In this document: positions 45,396 to 60,336 of the stretch, piece after piece
Numbering within the stretch: the stretch's first letter is position 1
Layout of the letters: each line of letters opens with the position of its first letter
Assembly (NCBI RefSeq): GCF_033115175.1
Contig: NC_084831.1
Location: 42,688,002 to 42,752,001 of the forward strand
Length of the DNA: 64,000 bases
Origin: Lepus europaeus
Lineage: Eukaryota > Chordata > Mammalia > Lagomorpha > Leporidae
Direction of reading: 5' to 3'
The notes under the pieces: generated by a model
Told to the model about the DNA's origin: nothing
The model's input: only the letters and a program-made list of their open reading frames with translations
The model's database searches: none
Program-made: the position numbers and the translations under genes

Positions 45396-46419
45396 CCAGA
45401 ATACACAGTGTCTACGTTCCAGAGTGTTCATTAACGTGAAGGAAAGAAGCCGAGCCAAATCCAGGCCTCTGTGAGACAGCAGCTATGACGTCTCTGAGTT
45501 TCATCAGCTTTCTAGCAGAAATCTGGCATCGTGTGACTTTGGAGAGGGTCCCATTTTCTTGCTTAACAGTTGACTATACCCTGGAAGCAATCCATAAACT
45601 TCATTTATAAATGGATTTTTCAAACCCTCACGTGAGGTGCCTTGCTTGTGGGTCTGTCTACTTCATTGATCAATGGTAAAATTTGCACCAGATTTCACGG
45701 GAGCTGTGCTGGCCCAGCAGACAGGCATTGCCAGCCTTGGGAAGTGGCACTGGGGTGGATATGGGAAGTTCTTGGTGCTGAATTAGTGGGAGGGGCTAAG
45801 GACACACCAGGACACTTGCTGAAAAGGCACTCTGTGAGGTTTCAAATTCGAAGCAAACAAGATCGTTGTCTACTCCGCATCATCTTAGAAGAAATTAACT
45901 TGGGAGTGACTCCAGAGAAAAAGCGTCTGCACTTGGTTCCTGTTTCAATGGCTCCAGCAGGCCAGAGCCTTCAGAAAACCTCCCAGTGTCATTCTGAGAA
46001 TTCTCTCACCCAGACCTCAGCCAAGGCTTGCGTCGGGGCTGGCCTTGTAGGGGCCTCGCTTTGATGTCAGGTCATGGCTTTTTGCTGTGAATGACGGTAA
46101 CTGTCTTGGAGACACTCCCATTCCGACTCACAAGATAAGAGAATAGGGAAGGCAGCCAACACATGGGAGAGCCGATTAGGGACCAGCGCGCTGCTGGAAG
46201 CCGCCCTGCCAGCGAGGGCCCCGGGCGGGCGGGGAGAGGGCTGAGTGGACTTGCCAAGGACCTCTTCAGATCACATTACACACGCGCGGTCTCCCTAACA
46301 ACTGAGTTCTCCTGTGGGGCCCCGGATTGCGACTCTGCTAAATGGGGATTACTTGCTCTCTGTGTGTCCTGGCTGCGACAGCTCCCCGCGGAAGGAAGCC
46401 CATTATTCCTGTGGGGACA
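45396..46419. other. Intergenic sequence, unassigned
   Basis: No repeat or gene that I recognise on either strand. The ORF at 45642-46064 (140 codons) lacks any family feature. Confidence 0.5.
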
Positions 46420-46590
46420 CACAGCCTTTGGTGGAAAGGCAGGAAGGTGTACCTGTCGCCTCATTTTGCAGATGCAACCAACTGGACCGCAGTTAGACTC
46501 CAAACCATCGAGAGCAGGGAAGAGCCTTAGTCCACACTTTCCCAAGGTCGCTTTGCAAATCCACGACAAAGCAAGGGCTGGGTCACCTGG
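46420..46590 (-). repeat. Possible MIR remnant
   Basis: CCTCATTTTGCAGATGCAAC and ACTTTCCCAAGGTCGCTTTG recall reverse MIR sequence. It lies inside the 327-codon ORF and weakens the case for that ORF. Confidence 0.4.
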
Positions 46591-46919
46591 TCAGCTCTGG
46601 GTGCCAGGCCCCGGGAGGGAAGACTGCACTCTGAGAAGCCCACCCCAGGGGCAGAAACCCAGCGCTGTCGCCCTTTCAGTGAGCTTGCCTGGCAGGAGCT
46701 GCAGGCGGGACAAAGGAGGCGAGCCCCCGCTGAAAATGCACTGGCTAAGGCCTGAAGCCCAGCAGGAAGTCAGCGCCCGGCAAACCTGGAGAAGCAAACC
46801 AACGACACAGAATTTTAAAATGAAAGCGAACGCAAACAAAATGGATGTTGCAATAAAATGTCTTTGTAAGCTGCAAGTTCGAGGATTGCGTTTGGCCCCC
46901 GGGGCCCTGTGCGCTTTAA

Positions 46920-47350
46920 GAAGCATCAGCGGCCTTCCAACAGGTGAGGAGGCCGAGAAAGCTTGCCGGGCGGCCTGCCTCGAACCTTGCACTGGGACGG
47001 CCTGGGGCCAGGCCGCGTCCTTCGGTCCTGCTGACCACACGAGGCCGATTTCCACCCTGACAGGACTCGATGGCAAAGGTGCCCGAGATGCGGATTGTGT
47101 GCTTTGTCCCGGCCTTTCGAGGACGGGAATGCGCTTCACCTAAAGCCCGGACCTCCTCCGCCCTCAGCCGCAGGAGGCCGCTGCCCGCGGACGCGTGGGT
47201 GACCCGACCCGGGCGATGCTCAACACTGCGTGGCGCCCGCCGCCGCGCGGGCCGGGCCACCTGGCCTCACTGCTGCTGTCCCGGCGGTGACCCGGGCAGG
47301 GGCCAAGGTGACGAGCTCTGGCGTTGGGCTGCGAACCGTAGACTCGGGTG
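46920..47350. promoter_or_regulatory. CpG island in convergent intergenic space
   Basis: By hand count about 45 CpG dinucleotides in about 430 bases, peaking at CCCGCCGCCGCGCGGGCC near 47235-47255, against strong CpG depletion through the rest of 40-46.9 kb. It lies about 350 bases beyond the probable TTC39A 3' end and 7.2 kb beyond the RNF11 3' end. No TATA box or gene start is assigned. It could be an unannotated promoter (for example of a noncoding or antisense transcript) or an intergenic island methylated in most tissues. Confidence 0.65.
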
Positions 47351-47512
47351 CTGGTCCTGACCTGGAGTTCTCACTTTCACGGGCCCAGAAATTGCAAATT
47401 CAGATGCAGTTAGGGCCAGAAAGCAAACATCAGCTCGGGCCGATTCCTGCGGAATTCTATGCAGCGAATAAGACACGCGGGTGCCAGGTCTTTTTCCTGG
47501 TTTTCTTCTTCT

Positions 47513-47553
47513 TGTCCTCCCCTCCTCCTCCTCCTCCTCTTCCTCCTTCTTGG
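47513..47553. repeat. (CCT)n simple repeat
   Basis: CTTGTCCTCCCCTCCTCCTC and onward: about 40 bases of imperfect CCT/CTT triplets, next to the probable 3' end of TTC39A. Confidence 0.85.
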
Positions 47554-47694
47554 TTAGTTACCAGAAACCTGATTCATGTGTGCCGTCTCTTCATGTTCAA
47601 ATGTCGGGAACTTACAAAGTTTGAAACATCAGGTTGTTCAAGCAAAACGTACACGGACCAGGTAAGCTTCTGGTCAAGGCTTTGCCCTGCCTAA

Positions 47695-48636
47695 GAATTC
47701 AAGCAACACATATTTTATTGAAATGGATGTTGCATGATCTCGTAAGTGAATAAATTTTATTACTTAAATGTATTTTTGCTCTTAACTGAAAAATCTAAAA
47801 CATTTACAACAGGCCAAGAATACCTGGTCCATTTCTAAGAAAAACAAGCTGTCAGAAAATAAATGTGGCTTGGAGTGCAGCACAGACGATGTTTACGACG
47901 CGTGGATTGGTCCCAGCGCCGTCCGTGTGGCCCACAGCGGGGGCGCGGGTGGGACTCTGGGAAACCCGCTACCTCCCGAACTTCCTGGCTTCGGCACAGA
48001 GGGAGCCACACCTTGTCAGGCCTCGGCATCCCCCTCACCACTGGTGGAGACTGATTTTTCAACAGAAACTCACATTTTATCTCACTAAAAAGACCGCCCA
48101 ACTTTTAGGTTGGAAAGTTAGAAAGGGAATGAAAAGAAGTGAGGTGGTGGGTGTCTGTGTCCGGCCTCGGGCCCAGCCCCCAGCAGCGTGGACAGCTGCT
48201 GAAGCTGGACAAGCACGTCGGCCAGTGGCGTCAGAGAGATCGACCTCCAGAGCACAGAGTGAAAACAAAGATATACACAGAGTTGGTTGGTTGTGTGTGT
48301 GTTTTTTTTTTTAAAGCCAACTATGATCCCATCAATGTATTTCTTAGGAAAATGTAAACTGTTCATACATTCTCTTAGACATCACAGTGAAAAACAAGTA
48401 CCCGTATGTGTGAAGGGCAGGCAGAGGGCTCTACCTGCTCTGCCCTTGGCAAAGGCCCTTGGCCGCACTGGTGAAAACGCCAGCTTTGCTTCTGCACAGA
48501 TACCACATCATGCCATCCCCGTGGAGCACCGGTGGACCCCAAAGGCAGGGCAGGGCAAGGGGAAGGGGGGCTTTGAAATGTTTCCAGGAGCTCTGTTCAG
48601 CAGTCTGTCCTTCCAGGCCAGGGGTGCCGCACAAAG
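47695..48636 (-). other. TTC39A: Probable TTC39A 3' UTR
   Basis: About 940 nt after the stop codon on the minus strand, free of CSINEs. On the minus strand two AATAAA hexamers occur at 47756-47761 and 47714-47719, and cleavage just beyond the second would place the 3' end near 47695. A shorter UTR is possible because the hexamers have not been tied to any transcript evidence. Confidence 0.5.
47714..47719 (-). terminator. TTC39A: Candidate TTC39A polyadenylation signal
   Basis: AATAAA read on the minus strand (TTTATT on the plus strand), preceded by another copy 42 nt upstream (47756-47761). These are the first canonical signals I see after the TTC39A stop. Confidence 0.45.
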
Positions 48637-48963
<327 letters not shown>

Positions 48964-49017
48964 CTAAGCTGGGAGGGGTGGTTCTGGGAGGTTTTTGTTT
49001 GTTTGTTTGTTTGTTTC

Positions 49018-49308
49018 TTTTTTTTTAAGATTTATTTGTCTAGTTGAAAGAGCTACAGAGAGAAAGGGAGAGGAAGTGCTGGTTCACTCCCCAGATGGCC
49101 CTAACAGCCAGGGCTGGGCCAGACCACAGCCAGGAGCCTGGAGCTCCATCCTGGTCTCACACAAGGATGGCAGGGACCCGCTGTCTTCCCAAGCACCTTA
49201 GCAGGGAGCTAGGTCGGAAGTAGAGCAGCCGACACTCCTACCAGCACTCGGGTAAGGGATGCAGGCGTCCCCTGAGGCAGCTTAACCTGCCGCTCCAAAG
49301 GCCAGCCC
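49018..49308 (-). repeat. CSINE in the last TTC39A intron
   Basis: A (GTTT)n lead and TTAAGATTTATTTGTCTAG to CCAAAGGCCAGCCCC. GTTCTGGGAG flanks it at 48976 and 49311. Confidence 0.88.
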
Positions 49309-49570
49309 CAGTTCTGGGAGTTCAGATCCCTGGCCTGGAAACAGGGAGCCTGGGTCCTCACACCAGTCCCTCCGTGGGCTCGCAGTGTGAACCTGGCCAC
49401 TCGCGTCCCGCCTCCGGGCTTCAGTGGCTCGATCGTAAACTGGGAAAGAAGCCTTTCTCTGCCAGGCGACTGCTGGGTCGGCGAGGACACAGGCCTGGCC
49501 TCCGCGGCCACCCGCGCCCGCGCCCGGAGCTCAGAGGGAGCAGGGGAGGGCTGAGGCGACCCGGGCCTTA

Positions 49571-49738
<168 letters not shown>

Positions 49739-50214
49739 TCAGGTCCTCCCCGCAAGCAAGCTTCCCCCAGACTTCACGTGAGGATTCACTGACCCGAATT
49801 CCTAGCTGCCCGAGAGCCGGGTCCCAGGACGGCCTTTTCCAGTGCCAGGCCCAGGGCTCCCCCATGGCCTGAGCACCGAGCCCCCTGTCCTCCAAGGTGA
49901 GTGGCTCCTCAGACAGCAAGGTCTGCCTCACGTCTGGCTCACGTCTGGCTGGCATCTGGCCCCCTCTGCCCCCTGCCCCGGAGCCCTGGAGCCACGCTTT
50001 CAAGACGCAGGTGTGCCCTGCCTGGGACACTTCCTGGCTCTTGGCTGCCGCAGGACAGAGCCCAGCTGTGCCAGCAAAGGTGCAGGCCCCTGTCGGCGCC
50101 GTCTTCCTCCCACCGCCTCCGCCCTTCCTCTCTGACTAACCCAGACGGGGAAGGCCGCGTCACTGTCCCCCCCACGCAGGTGTCCCTCCCACGCACTGGC
50201 ATTGGCACGCGCAG

Positions 50215-50420
50215 AACCTACTCCACCTGCAGCTTCCTCCCTGCCTCCTCTGCCTGACAAACTCCCCCGCTCAAATGTCCCTCCTGGAAAGCTTCCCCTG
50301 GGCCTGCCGTTAGGTTGGGTCCCTCCTGAGGGCACCTCTGCCCCTCCGCGTTTCCCCAGCACAGCCCTCCGGCCCAGCACAGAGCTGCCGCTGGACCAGG
50401 GCAGGTGAGTGGCAGTCGGC
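50215..50420 (+). repeat. L2 fragment
   Basis: CCGCTCAAATGTCCCTCCTG, GAAAGCTTCCCCTGGGCC and CCCAGCACAGCCCTCCGGCC resemble the 3' part of LINE L2. It is in the TTC39A intron between the exons at 50492 and 49688. Confidence 0.5.
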
Positions 50421-50490
50421 CAGGCTCAGCCACTGCGTGGGCGGAGGAGCGCCCAGCAGGCCCGGCCGGGGGCAGCGGCGCAGGCACTTA

Positions 50491-50658
<168 letters not shown>

Positions 50659-50730
50659 TCACAGGGCCCCGGCTGCGCAGGGGCCACGCTCCCCAGCCTC
50701 AGGGGTCACACCGAGGAGGACACTGAGTCA

Positions 50731-51102
<372 letters not shown>

Positions 51103-51369
51103 TCAGAGAATCACTAAGAGTCCTTCTAGCTCTCATCTTCTGGACAAATCTCAGCCCAGCTGATGAGACTGTGGGCTTGGGGGTGGAACGGGGGAGCCCT
51201 GTCACTCACCACTGGGGCCTCCCTTAGTCCAGGGAGGACTTAAGGTGCGCCGAGATGCTCACCGTCCTGTCTGTGCACAGCTGCCAGCAACTCCCTGTTA
51301 CTTTTCCGCCGTGGACTCCTGGGTACCCTTTCGCCCTCTCCCCCAGCCTTTCTGTGTCAAAGCTCTTGC

Positions 51370-51560
51370 CATCGTTTGAGGACCAGGCCAGGCCCCACCC
51401 TCTCCAAGAAGTCTTCCTCCTTCCCCCAGCAGGCTTGGGGTATGCTATACTGCAGAAACCATAATTTACTTATGTACTTTAAGACAACAGGGTTTGAGTC
51501 CGTGTCACCTTCTTGCTTATTTCCCTAAAGCAAAAGGTTCAATAGTGGCAACTCAGTCCG
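51370..51560 (+). repeat. L2 fragment
   Basis: CTCTCCAAGAAGTCTTCCTC, ACCATAATTTACTTATGTAC and GTCACCTTCTTGCTTATTTC follow the L2 3' order. It is diverged. Confidence 0.5.
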
Positions 51561-51656
51561 TTTCTTTTAGAATTACATTACCATCACGCAAACTATAAAA
51601 CACGCATCCTGACTCTTTTTTGCCTTGCCTGACAGGAAGCTCATAATACTAAATTA

Positions 51657-51990
51657 GGCCAGCGCCACGGCTCAATAGGCTAATCCTCTGCCTACGGTGC
51701 CTGCACACCGGGTTGTAGTCCCGGTTGGGGCGCCGGTTCTGTCCCGGTTGCCCCTCTTCCAGAACAGCTCTCTGGTGTGGCCCGGGAGGGCAGTGGAGGA
51801 TGGCCCAAGTGCTTAGGCCCTGCACCCGCGTGGGAGACCAGGAGAAGCACCTGGCTCCTGCCTTCGGATCGGCATGGTGCGCCGGCCGCAGCGTGCCAAC
51901 CACAGCGGCCATTGGAGGGTGAACCAACAGTAAAGGAAGACTTTTCTCCCTGTCTCTCTCTCTCACTGTCCACTCTGCCTGTCAAAAGAA
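51657..51990 (+). repeat. CSINE, young subfamily, in a TTC39A intron
   Basis: GGCCAGCGCCACGGCTCAAT to CACTCTGCCTGTCAAAAGA. The A tail is short. Confidence 0.92.
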
Positions 51991-52187
51991 AATACTCCCC
52001 TCACTCATTTGATGGTAATAACTTCACTGTATATATTAAGATATCTTTTAACTACTTAGGAATATTCAGGACATAAGCTCTAAAATTTCCATATAAATAT
52101 TAACTCTTCCATTTACAAAATGTCTAATGAATTTTAGCAGTTGACTCTCATAACTGCTCTATAAAATAGGCAGTGTGTGTGAGTGTA

Positions 52188-52316
52188 CTTCCAAAAGCTC
52201 ATGGAAAAAAGAAATTCAAAGATAAGTTTATTTTGGTGCAAAAAATATTTTGAAACCTGAGCATATTTTTTTCATAATATGCATTTTTCCATGAAATTTT
52301 GAAGTGCTCTCATATT
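52188..52316. mobile_element. Palindromic MITE-like element
   Basis: Ends are imperfect inverted repeats of about 24 bases: CTTCCAAAAGCTCATGGAAA at the left against the complement of TTTTCCATGAAATTTTGAAG at the right. The centre is AT-rich and carries TTTATTTTGGTGCAAAAAAT. The structure fits a small non-autonomous mariner-like element, but I cannot name the family with certainty. A related left end, TTTCAAAAAGTTCATGGAAG, occurs at 5478-5497. Confidence 0.6.
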
Positions 52317-52586
52317 ATCTTCATTTTCCATTAAGGGAATACTGTTGTATGAAATGGGCAAGGAATCTATTATTTTTAAATTCATTTTACACTGAGGGAA
52401 GAGGGAACCTATGTAAGAGTCCACAGTCAGTGAGAGGGAGGGCCAGGCCAGAAATCGGCCTCTGAAGCAGCGCTCCTTCTACGAGCTGGCCTGCCTTACT
52501 GTCTGAGTAACAGCAAGGATTCTTAGCAAACCGGAACCTTATCTGATGCCTGCTCAAATCCCGCAAGGAATTATGGCTCACAATGT

Positions 52587-52775
52587 GGCCGCTGGAGCCA
52601 GACTGGTGAGTTCAAATTCTGCCTCTGCCACTCACTCGCTCTGTGACCTGAACAAGTTATTTTATCTCTGCTTATCTGTTAGGCCTCACTGCCCCCATCT
52701 GTAAAGTGAGGGCCTCACAGAGGAGGCAACAGGCAATGAACGGAGCAGGTGTCCAGTAACAACGTCGGCTCTTCC
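52587..52775 (+). repeat. MIR element
   Basis: GGAGCCAGACTGGTGAGTTC, TCTGCCTCTGCCACTCACTC, CTCTGTGACCTGAACAAGTT and CCCATCTGTAAAGTGAGGGC match MIR in order. It is in the 2.1-kb TTC39A intron. Confidence 0.85.
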
Positions 52776-52780
52776 TGCTA

Positions 52781-53464
<684 letters not shown>

Positions 53465-54159
53465 CTACAGCAGCTGGCAGAGGTGACAAGGTCCCCAGAT
53501 GCCCCTAGGCCTGACCTGCCTCCTCCACCTGCAGGCCCCACGGGAGGTCTCATCCCAGTCTCACAGGCGAGACCAACACCCAGAGAGAGTGGGACCCGAG
53601 ATCAAACCGCTCGAACCCCTAATTAACTCTGGCCTCGTTGAGTTGTGGCCTCCTCAGTGCTTCCCAGTGGCAGAACAAAATGAGGACCACAGCTGGGTGA
53701 GACGCCACATCGGGGGCCTTTGTCACCCAGCGCCGTCCCACACCACCTCCTGCCACACTCGCTGGGCGTGGCTGGGACCCCAGACCTGAGCTCAGGCAAT
53801 AACTGGATGCAGGTGTGGGTCCCCCAGGCTCCTCCCTGCTTACTCACCCTGCGAGCTCTCAGGGCCTCCGAGCTCTCATCTCTATAAAACAGATGACGCA
53901 CCCCCCTCGCCAGGCCTCCTGGCACAGTTCCGGGAGCTGGGGGTCTGGAGTTCTCCGGAAGTGACACAGGCCCCATCACTGGGACAACAGGAGCCGGGGA
54001 AGCTTGGAGGATACCCACTTCCAGGGCCGTAAGTGCCCGGAGGGAGGCTCAGTCTGTCAAGGCCGAGCTCTGCCCTGGGCCTTTCTGACCCTTGGGAGGG
54101 GGCAAGCGCCGTGGCACAGGCACAGATAAGCGTGAAAACAGCTGCTGCTTGGTGGGCAG

Positions 54160-54345
54160 CACGCACGTTCCAGGTCCTGTGCCAGCTCTTCCAGGATGTT
54201 ATCTGGCTGACTCACAAACAGCCCTGCAAGGTGGCGGCTGCTGTTCCCGTTCGATAGATGGTGACGCTGTCCCAGCGACACAGCTGACAAATGGCAGAGG
54301 CTAGACGTGATCCTGTTGGATTCCAACCCTGGGGCGCTCTACTGT
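54160..54345 (-). repeat. MIR element, reverse orientation
   Basis: GTTCCAGGTCCTGTGCCAGC, TTCGATAGATGGTGACGCTG, ACAGCTGACAAATGGCAGAG and GATTCCAACCCTGGGG are the reverse complement of the MIR pattern. Confidence 0.75.
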
Positions 54346-54426
54346 GCTTCGTGGGGGGCGTCAGGCTAAGGCAGCTGCCCGGAAGCACCCTGCCCTCTCT
54401 GTGCCTCAGTGGCCATGGCTGTCCTA

Positions 54427-54741
<315 letters not shown>

Positions 54742-55679
54742 TCAGCAGTGCGCTCCCCTCCCTCGGCACAGCCAAGCTGGCTCCAGACCTCACCCCGGCC
54801 CAGCAGAGCGGCTCACGTGCTCCCAGCCCCGGGGAGAACTGAGGGTGAGTGAGGGGCCCAGAGCAGCTTAGGACTCCAGGGGAAGCTGTGTCAGACGCGG
54901 CACTGTCCACCCTGAGGCTGGCAGGGAAGGGCCCAAGCTCCTGGAGGGCCAGGCGTGGCAGACAGAGCCCCATATGGAGGCACAAGGACCCAGGGAGCAC
55001 TCGGCTTTGAGGAGGCATGACTTCAGAGTGGGGCCCGTGGAGGCCTCAGGGAGGAGTCCAGAGGCCCGAGAAAGGGCCTGGCCCGCAGGGATGCCAGGGC
55101 TGTGTGCCGGCAGGAGACAGGTGTGCACTGCACCGCCTGTGTGACAGCCTGGGGACAAGTGTCTGCGTGCCAGGCACTGCACACACGCCCCTCAGCCCAC
55201 CCAGATAGTGCCAGAGAGGAGCCTGGACCCCACCTCTGCCTCCCGGGATCTGTCACACACACACCCCCCCAACGCGGAGTCAGCCCCCTCAAGGCCACGC
55301 CCGGTGCCTAGAAGTCCCAGAGAGCAGCTTGGCTCCGTGCTGCCCTCCAGTGCCCGAGCCTTGCGCCACAGCTCCCGCCTCCTGCGGGTGCCTGGAATGA
55401 AACTCGGGGAGGGCGAGGAAGGCGGCGAGACCTCCTGTAGAGCCCGGTCCCTGGGGGAGGCGGAAAGGCGCCTCCACCTGGCAGCCCACCCCGGCTGGAG
55501 CCCAGCGCTTCAGTTCGCCTGTATAAAACGGGAGGACAAGCGAGGGCCGTGGGCTGTGGCGGGAGGTCACCCCTTCCTGTCCCGCTGGCCTGCTCCTGCC
55601 GTGCAGGCAGCGACGCCTCGGGGCTTTACGCCCTGTCCAGCTCGGCCCTGAAGGCCCCCTCACGCCAACCCCACACGGA

Positions 55680-56130
55680 CGCCCGCTGCTGCAAGCCGTT
55701 TCCCACACCGTCGCCACCCTGACCGCGTCCGAATCTCCCGGAACTGCAGTGAGCGCCCATCACACCGAGGACCGGGTCCGAAGACCCTGCCATGGCCGCG
55801 AGGCGCCCCCGCCATCTCCACGCGGGCCTCGGGCTGTCCCCGGAGCACCCGCGCCCCACCCGCCGCCCGGCCCCGGGCCCCGCGGCCCCCGACACCACTG
55901 ACTCCGGACACGGGTTGGTCGGTGGGCTTCTCGCCCTCCCCTGACTGGGACGCCAGCCTTGGCCGGGGGCTGTGCGTTGGCCGGCCTGGACCTGGAGCCG
56001 GCCCGTCGGGGAGCCCCGCAGCCAAAGCCTGAATCTAAGCCGGAGGCTCCCTCCCGCCCCCTGCTGTCGGCGTGCGGCCCCTGCAGCCCCTCGGCCGCGA
56101 CCAGTCCCGGCTCCCGGGCTCCTCAGGCCC
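55680..56130. promoter_or_regulatory. Intragenic CpG island in the largest visible TTC39A intron
   Basis: By hand count about 50 CpGs in about 440 bases, with a very G+C-rich core (CCCGCCGCCCGGCCCCGGGC near 55857-55876). It lies between the exons at 58665-58826 and 54629-54720. No first exon could be identified. An alternative internal TTC39A promoter or an enhancer-type island are both possible. Confidence 0.65.
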
Positions 56131-57823
56131 CACGCCAGCCTTCCCCGACCTGGGATGCCACTGTCCCTGCCAGGCTCATTCCTCTCCAGGCCTCCTCTGA
56201 GCCGCCGGGAGTTAGGAAGGACGCAGGCACTCAGCCATCGCGCCCATGCCAGTCCTGATCCCCCAGGGCTGCCTGCCTGCTGACTCCGCGGGGGCCTGTG
56301 CCAAGTTAGTCTTTGTCCTCAAGTTCACAGCAAACGCTCAGGGGAAGGGTCCCTCCCCGGCCCCCTGCGCTCAGCCCGGGCCCCTCACCTGCCACCCCCC
56401 AGCGGCTCTCAGCAGCACCCAGCTCCTGCTCCCTCCTTGTGGGATGGCCTCTCAGGCCTCCATCCCACCACCAGATCCCCCCTTCAATGCCAAGCTCCCT
56501 ATTGCTGAGTCTCCCGGGCCTGCCCTTGCGCTCCTAGAATCCCCCATTACAGCAGTGACCACGCTGTCACCACCTGGTTCCTGGCCACTGCAGCTGCAAG
56601 CCCTGGGGGAAACCCAAAGGCCTCCAAGGGTCCACTTTGTGAAAGATGGGGGAGTGGGTGCTTGCGGCCTTGGCCACAGGCCGCGTCTTTAGAGCTGGAA
56701 ATTAATGTCCACGGTGGTGGCCCAGCGCTGGAGGCCCCGGCACTCAGGATGCCACAACCCAACTTGTCACATGAACACTGGAGGGGGCAGTCCAGGGAGG
56801 GCTATGTACCTGAAGCCAAATAGTGCTGGGAACTCAGCAGCCTTCCTGGGCCTGGGAGGCCTGGGCCTGGCCCAGCCTCTCACAGCAGCTGGTGGTCTCC
56901 CCAGGGTGGGTGGACCCAGCTGCTGGACTCATGCCTCAGGAAGACTTGGAGAGTTCAAAACGGCTCCCCAGGGCTTTGTTCTTGGGTGGGTGGGGGGTGA
57001 GGAATGGATGCCAGGGCCCATGGGCAGGGCCTGGGGATGCCTCTTCAACAGCTGGGTGGTCTCTGGACAAGCTCAGCCCCTCGGGGAGGCCTTGAGATCA
57101 AGGGGAAAGCGAAGGCCTCAGAGTCGCACAGAGCTGTCCTCGAGTCGCCATCTGTCACTGACAGCTGTGGTCACAGACCCTGTCTCAGCCTCAGGGTCCC
57201 TTCCGGTGCCTCGCTGGATGAGGGAGCGAGACGCACAGCCAGAGCTCAGTGAAAGCCCCGCTCCCTCCCGGGCCCAGCTCAGTCTGGGCTGCAGACGATC
57301 AGAGGGGAGGGCTGAGAAGCCGGTGCCTAGGTAGACAGTTCTAATGGCTGCCGGCGGCCTTTGCCCCCAGCGAGGCTCACAAGAGAGTGCTGGGATGGAT
57401 TAGCGATGTCTGTGATGGGCAGGGAGTGGGGGGGCAGGGAGCTACTGGGGCACGTGGTTCTGTGTTTACTGATACCAGGTCAGAGGCTTATGAGCTAGGG
57501 GCTTCTGAGACTTGCTTCCGACTGCTGCCTGTGCATCCTTACAACGACAACAGCTCTCACTGTTGTTAAGCTTCATCCAGGGGCAGTGGGCATCTGTGTG
57601 TCTTTGCTTTGCCTCCGTGCATCTCAGTCCTCTGCCCACCTCCCCACCTCCCCTACTACTTCCAGGTGCAACCCTTCGTTTTTCTTCTGGAGAACCCCTG
57701 CCCCATTCTCAGTCCATGAGCAATCTTCCATCCCTCTGTCCCAGACAGATATGTGACCTAAGCCAGACCAGTGAGGCTCCACTGCTGAACTTTGGTTGGA
57801 ACCAAGGGTTAGAAGTGAGTGGG

Positions 57824-58161
57824 GGGCCGGCACTGTGGTGTAGCAGGTAAAGCCTCAGCCTCCATGCCGGCATCCCATATGGGCGCCAGTTCAAGTCCCG
57901 GCTGCTCCACTTCCAATCCAGCTCTCTGCTGTGGCCTGGGAGAATAGTAGAAGATGGCTCAGGTCCTTGGGCCCCTGCACCTGTGTGGGAGACCCGGAGG
58001 AAGCTCCTGGCTCCTGGCTTCGGATCAGTGCAGCTCCGGCTGTTGCGGCCAATTGGAGAGTGAACTAGTGGATGGAAAACCTCTCTCTCTCTCTCTCTGC
58101 CTCTCCTTCTCTCTCTGTATAACTCTTTCAAATAAATAAATAAATATTTTTTAAAAAGTTG
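57824..58161 (+). repeat. CSINE in the largest visible TTC39A intron
   Basis: GGGGCCGGCACTGTGGTGTA to AAATAAATAAATATTTTTTA, full length. Confidence 0.92.
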
Positions 58162-58850
<689 letters not shown>

Positions 58851-59449
58851 TCACCCTCCACGCCTCGGCCGGGGCAACGGCTCAGCTGGGGCGGGGAGCC
58901 AGGAGACCTGGCCTCCAGGCCTGCTTCTGCTCCTTGTCTTAAACGACCTCGGGCCCGGCTAGTGCCTGTCTTCGGGACTCCGGAATTATGGTCACACAAT
59001 GAAAGGAGGGGCGCTAATGGAGGCTTAACTGGCAATGGGTGTTAGAGCAATATAGTAATGTCTGTGTCTCTGAGCAAACCCCACAGGTTCCAGCAGTTTC
59101 CATGAGGTTACGGGCCTGGGGCATCTGCCCTGCTGCCTGGGGAAGCACCAGGAGGGCCGGCTGGAGACCCCAGTGCTGGGGGCCAACACTGCAACCCCAC
59201 CCTTCCCAACCCTCCTGCGGCCCACTCGCCAGAGTCCAGCCTGACCACACTCGGACAAGCTGCCCTTCTCTTCTCTTGCCTCCCTCAGGCACCTCCCTGG
59301 CCAGGCCAAACCCTACAGACCTCCAGCCCCTGGTCAGGATCCTACCCACCACAATGCCACCTCCTCACCATCTTCCCAGCCTGCCTCTGGGTGGTGGTGG
59401 GGGTTGCCTCTCTTGCCCCTCTTTCTTACTGGCTCTCTTTTGGAGCCTA

Positions 59450-59882
<433 letters not shown>

Positions 59883-60090
59883 GCAGAAATCCCCCTGGCA
59901 CATCACGGGGCTCCACAAGCAGGTCCATGCCCGCCCTGGCTCTGCCCAGAACCACAAGGGGCTGCGATGGCATGCTTCGTCCCATCTCCCCAAGGAGGAC
60001 ACAACCACCCCCATTCACACAGATGCGGGCTGGGCTGGAACCTGGTCACGCTGTGAGTGACGCAAGTGAGTGGTCAGCAGGGAGGCCTCA

Positions 60091-60336
<246 letters not shown>

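Noticed and set aside
47230-47694. Plus-strand ORF of 154 codons over the CpG island
   Set aside because: Composition-driven, ends in the (CCT)n tract (Pro/Ser run) and overlaps other frames equally open.
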